Positions 35,377 through 43,840 of a DNA stretch of 50,640 nucleotides are shown piece by piece. The first letter of the stretch is position 1. Each line of letters starts with the position of its first letter. The stretch is taken from positions 1-50,640 of the forward strand of contig PHEQ01000021.1 of the NCBI GenBank assembly GCA_002842985.1, written 5' to 3'. Source of the stretch: Alphaproteobacteria bacterium HGW-Alphaproteobacteria-1 (GTDB lineage Bacteria > Pseudomonadota > Alphaproteobacteria > Rhodobacterales > Rhodobacteraceae). The notes under the pieces were generated by a model that saw only the letters and a program-made list of their open reading frames with translations, had not been told where the DNA came from and searched no databases. The position numbers were made by a program, and so were the translations under genes.

Positions 35377-35799
35377 ATGAATATTGGAGATGTCGCCGCC
35401 CTTTCTGGCCTCCCAGCCAAGACGATCCGATACTACGAGGATGTCGGGCTTGTGAAGCCTCTTCGCAGCACGAACGGCTATCGCACATTCCGTGAAAGCG
35501 ATGCGCACAAGCTCGCGTTTCTCGGCCGTTCCCGGGCGCTCGGCTTCAGCATTGAAGACTGCCGCAACCTTATTGCTCTGTACGAGGACGAAAAACGCGC
35601 CAGCGCCGAAGTCAAGGATATCGCCGAGCAGCATCTTGAACGGATCGACGACAAGATTGCGGAGCTGAAGGAAATGCGCGCGACGCTAGCACATCTAGTG
35701 GACGCCTGTGCCGGGGATCACCGCCCGGATTGCCCAATCCTCGCCGATTTGGCAACGAAACACCGCGGCGAAGAGCAACTCAAGAATACTGCGTTGTAG
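35377..35799 (+). CDS. cueR: Cu(I)-responsive MerR-family regulator
   Basis: 140 residues: MerR helix-turn-helix start MNIGDVAALSGLPAKTIRYYE, dimer helix, and metal loop with C111 and C119 (ACAGDHRPDCPIL); Ser77 is kept, as in CueR proteins that choose monovalent ions. It bends 19-base-spaced promoters to activate on copper(I). ATG at 35377 follows AAGGAGAA. Five matching operator sites in this window are its likely targets, including the copA promoter that probably transcribes it. Confidence 0.94.
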   Translation: MNIGDVAALSGLPAKTIRYYEDVGLVKPLRSTNGYRTFRESDAHKLAFLGRSRALGFSIEDCRNLIALYEDEKRASAEVKDIAEQHLERIDDKIAELKEMRATLAHLVDACAGDHRPDCPILADLATKHRGEEQLKNTAL

Positions 35800-35810
35800 G
35801 GTGCGAGCGT

Positions 35811-36227
35811 TTGGCTTGGGCGATCCTCTTTGCGATTGTGCTCTTCGGTTTGAGCGGACTTGTGCATGTCCGTGCGATGAGTTTCGTCATGACGGCCACC
35901 AAACGCACTCCATTCACACAATTAAGCCGCCTCTTATTTGCCCTCTATACACTCGCGACCGCCCACATAGGTGAAGCCGGGCTTTACGCACTGGGTTTCA
36001 GTTTCGGCGAGTTCTTAGGTATTGGCGGTTTCGCTCAAGACAACGTCGATTCATTCATGGATGTTTTCTACTTTTCCATCGTCAATTACTCCTCTCTGGG
36101 GCTTGGCGATATTTATCCCACGGGTCATTTGCGCTTTCTTGCCGGCATCGAGGCCCTGAATGGCTTTCTCCTCATCAGCTGCTCGGCCTCTACAATCTTC
36201 CTCGTGGTCACGAGAAAGATGGATTAG
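35811..36227 (+). CDS. Two-helix ion channel-like protein
   Basis: About 138 residues if started at the TTG at 35811; an in-frame ATG at 35730 lies inside cueR, so the start is uncertain. Two or three hydrophobic helices and a pore-loop-like VNYSSLGLGDIYP similar to the TxGxGD potassium filter (Ion_trans_2 family), followed by a final helix. No nucleotide or RCK domain. Sits between cueR and the next CueR box. Potassium flux is inferred from the filter; a decayed channel is possible. Confidence 0.62.
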   Translation: MAWAILFAIVLFGLSGLVHVRAMSFVMTATKRTPFTQLSRLLFALYTLATAHIGEAGLYALGFSFGEFLGIGGFAQDNVDSFMDVFYFSIVNYSSLGLGDIYPTGHLRFLAGIEALNGFLLISCSASTIFLVVTRKMD

Positions 36228-36258
36228 GAGCGCCACAAAACCTCATCCCAAAAGAGTT

Positions 36259-36289
36259 GGAACCCTCCATCGCTGGAAGGTTGTTGATG
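36259..36289 (+). promoter_or_regulatory. CueR-type operator before DUF305 gene
   Basis: Dyad ACCCTCCATCGCTGGAAGGT (36262-36281) aligns base by base with the site at 28949; the -10 is TTGATG (36284-36289) and the aligned -35 is GGAACC, with TTGGAA two bases upstream. Weaker promoter but clear operator, 38 bases before the gene. Confidence 0.7.
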
Positions 36290-36326
36290 TTCTGAACGGG
36301 GATGGAACAAGCGAAAGGAGCACGTC

Positions 36327-37196
36327 ATGTCATATTGGAGATTTACCGCCATGATCGCGACCTCGACGGTCGTGATGTTCGGGCTGATGTATCTCAACAC
36401 CTATCTTCTGACCCATGTTTTCTGGTCCGAAACCCGAGCCTATATGGCGCTGTTGATGGGTGCGACGATGGCGATCATCATGTTGGCGTTCATGCTTTCA
36501 ATGTATTCGAGCAAGACCGTAAATGCCGCTATTTTCAGCGGTGCCGTCGTCGTGTTCGCCGCCTCGCTCTGGCTCGTACGAAGCCAGGTCACGGTGGGCG
36601 ATACCAGCTACATGCGCGCGATGATCCCACACCATTCGATCGCGATCATGACATCGAGCCGCGCCGATATCTCGGATCCGCGCGTGCGCAAGCTCGCGGA
36701 CGAGATCATCTATGCGCAAGATAAGGAAATCGCGGAGATGCGCTATCTGATCAACGATATCGATGCATCCGGCGACACATCCGAGACTGCAAGTGTCGAG
36801 AGCCCCCGTATTGTGAGCTTGGATCAAGCCCTGTCAACAGCAAACGTCGCAGTGCTCGACCCCGGCTTCCTGACGAAGGAGGATATCGCGCAGCTTCTGC
36901 CGAATGGCGCGGCGTGCACATTCAACTATACAACCGGCAGTCCGGCCTCACTGGCATTGGGTGAGATCGATGGCGCAGCCGTCGGGCTCGTCAAGCTGAG
37001 CGGCGATCTCGTCCGGGTCGAACAGAATGCAGCCGGCGAATTGGGCACAGAAGGCCTGTCGATCCGCCTTGGCGTTCCCCAAGACGGTGCTGCGCTCGAA
37101 ACCGCAGGTACCGAACCGGTCGATGCGACTCTGACGATCGAGCTCGATGCCGGTCTGACCGCCGGATTCCGGGGATTCTACAGTTGCGGGGCATGA
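36327..37196 (+). CDS. DUF305 membrane protein with extra C-terminal domain
   Basis: 289 residues: three membrane helices (about 6-30, 38-58, 68-88), then a DUF305 segment, SYMRAMIPHHSIAIM (H102, H103) to AEMRYLI, and an additional beta-rich domain of about 140 residues with ACTFNYTTGSPASLA. DUF305 proteins such as CopM bind periplasmic copper through His and Met. It follows a CueR operator and starts an operon with the glutaredoxin fusion one base later. Confidence 0.85.
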   Translation: MSYWRFTAMIATSTVVMFGLMYLNTYLLTHVFWSETRAYMALLMGATMAIIMLAFMLSMYSSKTVNAAIFSGAVVVFAASLWLVRSQVTVGDTSYMRAMIPHHSIAIMTSSRADISDPRVRKLADEIIYAQDKEIAEMRYLINDIDASGDTSETASVESPRIVSLDQALSTANVAVLDPGFLTKEDIAQLLPNGAACTFNYTTGSPASLALGEIDGAAVGLVKLSGDLVRVEQNAAGELGTEGLSIRLGVPQDGAALETAGTEPVDATLTIELDAGLTAGFRGFYSCGA

Positions 37197-37197
37197 C

Positions 37198-37971
37198 ATG
37201 AAGCACCATTCAAGCACACAAGCGCAGTCGGCGACGCTGTACCGCATGGTCATGCCGGGCCACCTCTGCCCCTACGGTCTGAAGTCCAAAGACTTGCTGG
37301 AGAGGCAAGGGTATGAGGTTGAGGACCACCATCTGACCACGCGTGAGGAAACCGACGCGTTCATGGAAGAGCACGGCGTCGAAACCACCCCGCAAACTTG
37401 GATCGGGGAAGAGCGGATCGGCGGATATGACGACCTTCGGGTCCATTTCGGCATCGATGCGCCGGAAGACGAACGCTCGGACACGTCCTACCAGCCCGTG
37501 ATCACGATCTTTGCCGTCGCGTTCCTGATGGCGCTCGGTTTGTCGTGGTACAGCTTCGAGAACATTTTCACCCTGCGCGCCCTGGAATGGTTCATCTCGA
37601 TCTCGATGTGCTTTCTGGCCGTACAAAAACTTCAGGATGTCGAAAGCTTTTCGACCATGTTCCTGAACTACGACCTGCTGGCGCGTCGGTGGGTACGATA
37701 TGGCAAAATCTATCCGTTCGGAGAGGCTTTCGCAGGTATCCTCATGGTCGCTGGGGCGCTGACCTGGCTTTCGGCACCGGTGGCCTTGTTCATCGGCACT
37801 GTTGGCGCAGTATCGGTTTTCAAGGCGGTCTATATCGACAAGCGTGAATTGAAGTGCGCCTGCGTCGGCGGCGACAGCAACGTACCGCTCGGCTTTGTCT
37901 CGCTCACAGAGAACCTGATGATGATGGTCATGGGGATCTGGATGCCGATTAGGGTCTATCTGATCGGCTGA
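37198..37971 (+). CDS. Glutaredoxin-MauE-like membrane fusion protein
   Basis: 257 residues: N-terminal glutaredoxin domain with CPYG (24-27, single Cys), then four membrane helices (about 100-240) like MauE/DoxX-type thiol-redox proteins, with a late CACVGGD motif in a loop (about residue 221). MauE-type domains pass electrons across the membrane like DsbD. The fusion may move thiol reductant or glutathionylated metal across the inner membrane. Begins 1 base after the DUF305 stop, so it is co-expressed under CueR control. Confidence 0.78.
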   Translation: MKHHSSTQAQSATLYRMVMPGHLCPYGLKSKDLLERQGYEVEDHHLTTREETDAFMEEHGVETTPQTWIGEERIGGYDDLRVHFGIDAPEDERSDTSYQPVITIFAVAFLMALGLSWYSFENIFTLRALEWFISISMCFLAVQKLQDVESFSTMFLNYDLLARRWVRYGKIYPFGEAFAGILMVAGALTWLSAPVALFIGTVGAVSVFKAVYIDKRELKCACVGGDSNVPLGFVSLTENLMMMVMGIWMPIRVYLIG

Positions 37972-38058
37972 AAGGCGGGTGCCGTTTTCATATCCCTCGG
38001 ACTCGTTCTCCCGATAGATGCGCAAGTCGGACAGCACTGCGAAAAAGGGTCAAGCTGA

Positions 38059-39168
38059 ATGGACCAGATAATCGAAGCATTCACGACCGGGGCGGGCATG
38101 CTCTGGAAGGCGCTCTGGGCGCTCATCTTCGGGTATATCATCTCCGCAGGCATCCAGATTTTCGTGACACGGGATCAGATGGCGCGTGTTCTTGGCGACC
38201 GTGGTGCCAGGAAGGCAGGCATTGCCGGCTTCTTTGGGTTTGTGTCATCGTCCTGTTCCTTCGCGGCTCTTGCCGCGTCGCGTTCGATCCTCGTGAAGGG
38301 TGCGCATCCGGTCAATTCGATCGCCTTCCTGATTTCATCGACAAATCTGGTGATCGAGCTTGGAATCGTCCTTCTGGTCCTGCTGGGCTGGAAATTCATG
38401 GTGGCAAATTTCATGCTTGGCATCCTGATGACGATCTACGCCTATGCCCTCACCCTGATATGGCTTCCAAGGTCGTTTGTCGAAAGCGCAAAAGAGCATG
38501 CGGAGAAGGCCCAGTCCGACGAAGGTATGGAGAGGGACCAGACCATGAAGGGTTCGTTCCGCGACAAACTGCTGTCCCGCGAAGGATGGGACCGGATCGC
38601 CCGCGCTTTCTTCATGGAATGGAAGATGGTCTGGAAGGAGATCCTCTTCGGCTTCACGGTCGCGGGTTTCATTTCCGTCTTTGTGCCGCAGAGCTTCTGG
38701 AACGCGATCTTTCTGGTCGGAGATGGCGGTGCGCAGGACGCGCCGGGCTTCCTGATCGTTCTTGAAAACGCGCTGGTGGCACCGGTCGTGGCCTTCTTCA
38801 CCTTCATCGGGTCGATGGGCAATGTCCCCCTGGCCGCGATGCTCTGGTCGCGCGACGCGTCGTTCGGAGGCGTGATCGCCTTTCTCGGAGCCGATCTTGT
38901 TGCTGCCACGGTGATCTGGGTGCGCGCAAAGTATTACGGCTGGCAGTATGCGCTCTATCTTTCAGGCTTGCTGTACCTGTGCATGGTCGCTGCGGGAATT
39001 ACGGTGCATTACCTGTTCGCTCTCGTAGGGATGATCCCGACCGAGCGGCCGTCGCTTCAGGAAATGGTCCGGTTCAGCATCGATTACACGTTCTTCCTCA
39101 ACCTGATCTTTCTCGTCATCGGGTCAGCACTGATCTGGCTTCACATCAGGAATGCCGAGGAAGACTAA
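38059..39168 (+). CDS. ArsP_1/YraQ-family permease
   Basis: 369 residues, about eight membrane helices, with the DUF318/ArsP_1 patterns GFVSSSCSFAALAASRSI and GSMGNVPLAAMLWSRDASFGGV. Family members export organoarsenicals or act in unknown export; the Ser/Cys motif SSSCSF is typical. Ends in a 4-base convergent overlap with ccdA (CTAA). The substrate is open; copper-linked context suggests metal or metal-thiol export. Confidence 0.85.
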   Translation: MDQIIEAFTTGAGMLWKALWALIFGYIISAGIQIFVTRDQMARVLGDRGARKAGIAGFFGFVSSSCSFAALAASRSILVKGAHPVNSIAFLISSTNLVIELGIVLLVLLGWKFMVANFMLGILMTIYAYALTLIWLPRSFVESAKEHAEKAQSDEGMERDQTMKGSFRDKLLSREGWDRIARAFFMEWKMVWKEILFGFTVAGFISVFVPQSFWNAIFLVGDGGAQDAPGFLIVLENALVAPVVAFFTFIGSMGNVPLAAMLWSRDASFGGVIAFLGADLVAATVIWVRAKYYGWQYALYLSGLLYLCMVAAGITVHYLFALVGMIPTERPSLQEMVRFSIDYTFFLNLIFLVIGSALIWLHIRNAEED

Positions 39169-39905
39169 CCGATTGAGGCCAAGAATGGGAAGGTTCCCAG
39201 AAGCCAGTAGGCAAACCGGGACAATTGGCCGGTCATGATGGCAACGCCCATGATGATCATGGCGACGCCTGCGCCCTTATAGAGCCAGCGACCGGCCTTG
39301 CCGATCTGTCTGACCCGCGCGGCGATGGCGTCGGTGAACAGCGCGGCCAACAGGAACGGCACGCCCAGCCCCGCGGAATAGATCGACAGCAGCCAGATTC
39401 CGTCCGACATACCGCCGGAAGTCGAACTGAGTGTCAGGATCGCGCCAAGGATCGGTCCGATGCAGGGGGTCCAACCAAAGGCGAAGGCCAAGCCCAGGAC
39501 GTAGGCTCCAAGCGGGCGACCCCCCGGAATGTCGAGTGTGAAGCGGGTGTCGCGCGAGAAGGCATCCAGACGAAAGACGCCCAACATGACCAGTCCGAAC
39601 AGGATGATGATCGCGCCGCCCAGATAGTTCAGCTCGATGCGCCATGTCAGCAGCAATGATCCGATCGCGCTGGCCCCGGCCCCGAGGGCGACGAAAACCG
39701 TCGAAAACCCCAGAACGAAGCAGGTGCTTAGGCCCAGTGCCCCGGCGCGCGCCCGCAGACCGACCGACCGTGTCGTGCGCAAATCCGGCTGGCCAGCGAT
39801 GTAGGAAACATAGCCCGGAACCAGTGGCAGGACGCAGGGCGACAGGAACGAAATGGCCCCCGCCAGAAAGGCCGCGAAGATGCCGATGCCGGAAATATCC
39901 ATCAT
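39165..39905 (-). CDS. ccdA: CcdA-type thiol-disulfide transmembrane protein
   Basis: 246 residues, six helices, with redox cysteines in SPCVLPLVPGY and WTPCIGPILGA. Carries electrons from cytoplasmic thioredoxin to periplasmic partners such as DsbE/TlpA and SCO. Last gene of the long copper operon; its ATG shares ATGA with the preceding gene. A second ATG one codon later is equally likely. Confidence 0.93.
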   Translation of the reverse strand: MMDISGIGIFAAFLAGAISFLSPCVLPLVPGYVSYIAGQPDLRTTRSVGLRARAGALGLSTCFVLGFSTVFVALGAGASAIGSLLLTWRIELNYLGGAIIILFGLVMLGVFRLDAFSRDTRFTLDIPGGRPLGAYVLGLAFAFGWTPCIGPILGAILTLSSTSGGMSDGIWLLSIYSAGLGVPFLLAALFTDAIAARVRQIGKAGRWLYKGAGVAMIIMGVAIMTGQLSRFAYWLLGTFPFLASIG

Positions 39906-40393
39906 GCGTTTCCATGTCCGCTAAAGGGCCGTGATGCCCACCAGAAGGCAATCAGCGGGATTACGATCCATTGCAGCACGGGCGACAGCCCTGCATCGAG
40001 GACCGGAATGATCGGCATCAGGTCCGAATAGGCCCAAGCCGCGCGGATCACGATGTTGAGCCATTCGCTGAACAGCGTATATCCCAACCCGAACACCACC
40101 GTCAGGACGGTTACCGAGCGTCGCGTCGAAGCGACAATGGGCCAGCCTCGGCCCGACATCATCAAGGCGAGCACCAGCGCGCTCATGGCAATCAGGATGT
40201 CGCCACCCGTGCAATGAACCGCAGCGAAGACGATCTCACCCCAGGTGCCCTCGTTCCAGATCGTGTAGAGCGGCATGTGCGCGAACTCCCAGACCAGATT
40301 GGCCGGGATGATTACCGAAAAATACCGACGCAGGGCTGTCAGTGAAATTCCGTCTGTCGAGGACAGCCTGACGCCAGTCGCGGTGACACTCAT
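39902..40393 (-). CDS. Hypothetical multi-pass membrane protein
   Basis: 163 residues with about four helices and conserved polar membrane motifs VWEFAHMPLYTIW and AVHCTGGD. Family not named with certainty; similar proteins accompany SCO/ccdA genes. His, Met and Cys in membrane segments could touch copper or haem. Both ends overlap neighbours by ATGA. Confidence 0.75.
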   Translation of the reverse strand: MSVTATGVRLSSTDGISLTALRRYFSVIIPANLVWEFAHMPLYTIWNEGTWGEIVFAAVHCTGGDILIAMSALVLALMMSGRGWPIVASTRRSVTVLTVVFGLGYTLFSEWLNIVIRAAWAYSDLMPIIPVLDAGLSPVLQWIVIPLIAFWWASRPFSGHGNA

Positions 40394-41097
40394 TGAAACA
40401 CCCCTGTCACCCGGTCCCACCAACTGCGTTCCCGGCGTCGATGCTGGGCATTGTTGATCAACTCGCTGACATAGAGGATCAGGTTCACATTCTTGAAATC
40501 CATGCCATGGAACTTTGCGGCAAACCGCCCGCCGATATCCACGACATGGGTGACCGCACCGTGCATCATCATGTCGCTGTCGGCGGTCGTGGTGAACTCG
40601 AGCCCATAGTCCCGCGCCACAAGGCGCGTCGCGTCGTCGCTCTGATCGGGCCGTTTGGTCAGAATGACCCAGTTGCTCGGATCGAGCCCATGCCGGTCCG
40701 CGTAGTCGCGCAGAACGTCCGGCGTGTCATTCACGGGATCGGTCGTGATCGAGATGAATTGCACCAGATCGCTCATCGGCCCGTCGTTGATCGAAGCCTG
40801 GACCGCCGCGATCTTTTCCGCATGGAGCGGGCAGAGATCCGGGCAGTTGGCGTAGATGAAATGCAGGATGACGACCCTTTCGCTGAAATCCGCCAAGCGC
40901 ACAGGATTGCCCTCCGCATTCCGCAACTCGAAATCCGGGGCCTGTGCTGCGTCGATGGCCTGGAAGTATGGCTCCATCTCGAACATCCGCGCATCCAGAT
41001 TTTCACCCGGATGATTGGCGGAGGCCGGAAAGGAGATCGTGGCCGCAAGTGTGACCAAGGCGGCGCGCCGGGTCAGATAGATAATCAACTGCATCAC
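40390..41097 (-). CDS. SCO1/SenC family copper/thiol protein
   Basis: 235 residues: signal or anchor (1-27), thioredoxin fold with the metal site CPDLCP (C85, C89) and a C-terminal His in MMHGAVTHVVD. SCO proteins deliver copper to CuA of cytochrome oxidase or reduce it. The loop HRRRERSWW forms a basic tail. Overlaps genes on both sides (ATGA). Confidence 0.9.
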   Translation of the reverse strand: MMQLIIYLTRRAALVTLAATISFPASANHPGENLDARMFEMEPYFQAIDAAQAPDFELRNAEGNPVRLADFSERVVILHFIYANCPDLCPLHAEKIAAVQASINDGPMSDLVQFISITTDPVNDTPDVLRDYADRHGLDPSNWVILTKRPDQSDDATRLVARDYGLEFTTTADSDMMMHGAVTHVVDIGGRFAAKFHGMDFKNVNLILYVSELINNAQHRRRERSWWDRVTGVFQ

Positions 41098-41384
41098 CTT
41101 TCGGATTGATCGGGCGTGCCACTACCCGCATCGTTGCATTTCCCGCCGGACCCGCCCTTCATGCACAGACCAAGCCCGCACATCGCGGCACAGGGTGCCA
41201 GTGAGACCAGGACAGGCGCGAGCCCGATCGCGGTGAGCCATCCCCAGTTCAGAGCCATGCCGCCGCCCATCACGGTTGCCGCACCGACGAACAGCAATCG
41301 TCTGCGTGTCAACCACCGGGGCCAGTTGCCTGCGCTTTCGATGTCGGCGGCACCCGCATCGTTGGAAGATGATATGTCGGTCAT
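41094..41384 (-). CDS. Small Cys-containing membrane protein
   Basis: 96 residues with two membrane helices (about 29-48 and 52-74) and LAPCAAMCGLGLCMKGGSGGKCND near the C-terminus, four Cys plus Met. Family unknown. Placed directly before SCO with ATGA; probably a membrane metal-binding accessory. Confidence 0.7.
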   Translation of the reverse strand: MTDISSSNDAGAADIESAGNWPRWLTRRRLLFVGAATVMGGGMALNWGWLTAIGLAPVLVSLAPCAAMCGLGLCMKGGSGGKCNDAGSGTPDQSER

Positions 41385-41466
41385 CCGGAAAATCCTTCTG
41401 AAGTTTGAGTACTGGTCATTCTGATAACTGGGCGGTCAAGGGCGGGCGGCGCTCTTTCAGGGGCGC

Positions 41467-41979
41467 TTATTCGATAAAGCCTCGCAAGAAGGAGACCATC
41501 TCGGGATCATCCCATTCGGCCGGGCCGACCAGTCTCCCAAGCTCCCGCCCCTGCGCGTCGATCAGGATCGTTGTCGGCAGACCGACGGTGCGCAGCGCGG
41601 TCATCGACAGCATGGTCTTGTCGACATATATCTTGAGATTGGTGACACCGATCTCGTCGTAGAAACGCCGCACGACGGGCGATCCGGCCCGGTCGATGGA
41701 CAGGGCGACCACTTCGAACCGGTCGCCGCCAAGTTCCGCCTGAAGCGCATCCAGCGTCGGCATCTCTTCCCGGCATGGCACGCACCAGGTTGCCCAAACA
41801 TTCACGAGGATCACCTTGCCGCGAAAATCCTCCATGTCCCCACGGCTGCCGTCCTCGGTCTCGTAGCGCACATTGATCACCGGCTGCGGCGTGTCGTGCA
41901 GTGCGAAGCCTTGCGGCCCGGCAAACGCAGCGCCGACGGACAATGCCCAGACGAGCAGCGCCGTTTTTAGATATTTCAT
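41467..41979 (-). CDS. TlpA-family thioredoxin-like protein
   Basis: 170 residues: signal peptide (1-20), thioredoxin fold with WCVPC (WATWCVPCREE, about residues 67-77) and cis-Pro LPTTILID. Periplasmic reductant that may keep SCO or apo-oxidase cysteines reduced. Starts by ATGA overlap with the DsbE-like gene; 82 bases separate its stop from the next gene. Confidence 0.9.
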   Translation of the reverse strand: MKYLKTALLVWALSVGAAFAGPQGFALHDTPQPVINVRYETEDGSRGDMEDFRGKVILVNVWATWCVPCREEMPTLDALQAELGGDRFEVVALSIDRAGSPVVRRFYDEIGVTNLKIYVDKTMLSMTALRTVGLPTTILIDAQGRELGRLVGPAEWDDPEMVSFLRGFIE

Positions 41980-42572
41980 GGCGTTGGCTCCTTGCCGGCT
42001 TGGGTTTTCAGATCACGGACGATCGGCAAAAGGGTTTCCTCCAGAATCGCTCGCGTGATGGGGCCGACATGGCGGTAGGCAATGGTGCCGTCGGACGTGA
42101 TGACATAGGTTTCAGGCACGCCGTAAACACCCCACTCGATGCCCGCACGTCCGTTTATGTCGGCCCCGATGCGGGTGTAGGGATCACCCAGTTCGTCTAG
42201 CCAGGCGCGCGCCTGTTCGGGCGGATCCTTGTAGTTGATCCCGTAGAGCGGCACTTCGCCCGTGGCGCTCAATTCCATGAATAGCGGATGTTCGGCGCGG
42301 CAGGGCACGCACCACGAGGCGAAGACGTTCACCAGCGAAACATGGCCGATCAGGTCCTGCGTCGAAAGACCTTCCTCGCGGCCGAGCACCGGAGCGAGTG
42401 CAAACTCCGGTACGGGCTTGTCGATAAGCGCGGACGGCAGATCATCGCCCTCGCTGAAAAGCCCCCAGCCAAACAGGACCATAAGGGCCAAAGCCACGAC
42501 GGGCACCAGCACAAAGCCGAGATTTCTCCGGCGGGGCGTGGGAACAGTCATATTGTCACGATAGCTGGTCAT
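41976..42572 (-). CDS. DsbE/CcmG-like thiol oxidoreductase
   Basis: 198 residues: one N-terminal anchor helix (about 18-40), CcmG-like PVPEFALAPV, active site WCVPC (SWCVPCRAEHP) and GVPETYVI with the cis-Pro. CcmG reduces apocytochrome c haem sites; here it sits beside a cytochrome c gene. Overlaps both neighbours by ATGA. Confidence 0.9.
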   Translation of the reverse strand: MTSYRDNMTVPTPRRRNLGFVLVPVVALALMVLFGWGLFSEGDDLPSALIDKPVPEFALAPVLGREEGLSTQDLIGHVSLVNVFASWCVPCRAEHPLFMELSATGEVPLYGINYKDPPEQARAWLDELGDPYTRIGADINGRAGIEWGVYGVPETYVITSDGTIAYRHVGPITRAILEETLLPIVRDLKTQAGKEPTP

Positions 42573-42994
42573 GGCTTTGCTTGCTGGTCCTCGCGGGTCC
42601 GCTCACTCTGAAAGGCACGTTCTTTGTCGGGCCAGGTGCTCTTGATGTAGTCGACGATCGACGTGATTTCGTCATCTGTCAGTACGCCCTCATATCCGGG
42701 CATGTCGCTTTCATAACCGGCCCCGACAATCGCCGCCGGTCCGCGTTTCACGATGTCGAACAATACGCGGTCCGTATGATGCCAGGTATGACCCGACGCA
42801 TCATGCGGCGGGGCAGGCAATCTGCCGTTCGGCAATCGGGTGCGCCAATCAGGCTGCCCCTCCAGGTTTGCGCCATGGCAACTGGCACAATTCTCCTGAT
42901 AGAGACGCTCGCCCATGCGCAAGTCGCTCTCCGCCGAAACGGGAGAGACCGTTGTGGCGAGCAAGACCGCGGCGAGCCTAATGGTGTTTTTCAT
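42569..42994 (-). CDS. c-type cytochrome paired with multicopper oxidase, copy 2
   Basis: 141 residues: signal peptide (1-21), haem site CASCH (C36, C39, H40), APPHDASGHTWHH and axial Met in ESDMPGYEG. Paralogue of the cytochrome at 31822, sharing the HTWHH motif, but with a cleavable signal. Its ATG overlaps the stop of a 46-residue gene. Confidence 0.9.
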   Translation of the reverse strand: MKNTIRLAAVLLATTVSPVSAESDLRMGERLYQENCASCHGANLEGQPDWRTRLPNGRLPAPPHDASGHTWHHTDRVLFDIVKRGPAAIVGAGYESDMPGYEGVLTDDEITSIVDYIKSTWPDKERAFQSERTREDQQAKP

Positions 42995-43131
42995 GTCGCT
43001 TGTGCCTTCTTCTGGCTATCCAAATACAACGAGAGTGCTACTATCGATGCCACGACAAGCAGGACGCACGCCCCCAGACCAATCCCCATCGACAACAGGC
43101 CGTCGCCGTTGCTGTCGCCCTCATTCCGCAT
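42991..43131 (-). CDS. 46-residue single-pass membrane peptide
   Basis: Short gene with ATG at 43131 and a TGA overlapping the cytochrome ATG (ATGA). One helix (about 14-38), acidic N-terminus MRNEGDSNGDG and basic tail. No family recognised. The coupling to the cytochrome makes translation likely. Confidence 0.6.
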   Translation of the reverse strand: MRNEGDSNGDGLLSMGIGLGACVLLVVASIVALSLYLDSQKKAQAT

Positions 43132-43143
43132 CTTGGCGCATTT

Positions 43144-43287
43144 CTATTTTCCGCTGTCCGAGCGGATGTATTTGACCAAGGCGATTGCCGCGAGCACCAG
43201 CACCGCCACGATGAGTAACCAAACCAGTCCCATCGCGATCATCATGCCGCCACCCATCATTCCACCATCCATCATCATGCACTTCAT
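43144..43287 (-). CDS. 47-residue Met-rich membrane peptide
   Basis: Starts MKCMMMDGGMMGGGMMIAMG, nine Met in twenty residues with one Cys, then one membrane helix and a short basic tail. An AAAGG site precedes the ATG. Met-rich peptides of this type are common in copper loci and may bind Cu(I) at the membrane. No named family is claimed. Confidence 0.68.
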   Translation of the reverse strand: MKCMMMDGGMMGGGMMIAMGLVWLLIVAVLVLAAIALVKYIRSDSGK

Positions 43288-43344
43288 CCTTTGTTTTCCC
43301 TTGAAACCGGTCAGGCACGGGATCGCACCAGTCCGCGCAATTAA

Positions 43345-43800
43345 TCATTCGACCGCATAGACGGTCGGGTTCACACCTTCTTCGACGGTGTAAATCTTGA
43401 ACGGTTCCTGCTTCGCGCCCCCCATACCCGGCGATCCCAACGGCATGCCGGGAAGTGTCAGACCGGCAATGTCCGGGCGCTCATCAAGCAACTTGTTGAC
43501 GACATCAATTGGCACATGACCGCTGACGACGTAGTCACCCAGAAAGGTCGTATGGCAGCCCTGGAAATCGTCCGGGATACCTGCATCACGGCTGATCTGA
43601 GCCAGATCATGGGTCGGCTTTACCTCGACCGTGAAGCCATTCTCGCGCAGGTAGTCCGCATAGCTCTCGCAGCATCCGCATTGCGGGTTCTTGTAGAGCG
43701 TGGCCTCTTGCGCTGCTGCAGGCGCGGCATTCAGGCTCATTGCAAGGACAGCGGCAGCACCTGCGGTGCCAAGACTGGCAAGTCCAATTAGTTTCTTCAT
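43345..43800 (-). CDS. DUF411 periplasmic metal-binding protein
   Basis: 151 residues: signal peptide (1-30, cut near AAA-Q), NPQCGCCESYADYL, QGCHTTFLGDYVVSGHVP and PGMPLGSPGM. DUF411 proteins bind copper through the Cys and Met motifs and sit next to multicopper oxidases. The ATG at 43800 is chosen for GAAAGGAA and signal; an upstream open frame overlaps the oxidase end. Confidence 0.88.
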   Translation of the reverse strand: MKKLIGLASLGTAGAAAVLAMSLNAAPAAAQEATLYKNPQCGCCESYADYLRENGFTVEVKPTHDLAQISRDAGIPDDFQGCHTTFLGDYVVSGHVPIDVVNKLLDERPDIAGLTLPGMPLGSPGMGGAKQEPFKIYTVEEGVNPTVYAVE

Positions 43801-43840
43801 CGGTTCTTTCCTTTCGTGGTGATCGTTACGTGAGATTGTT

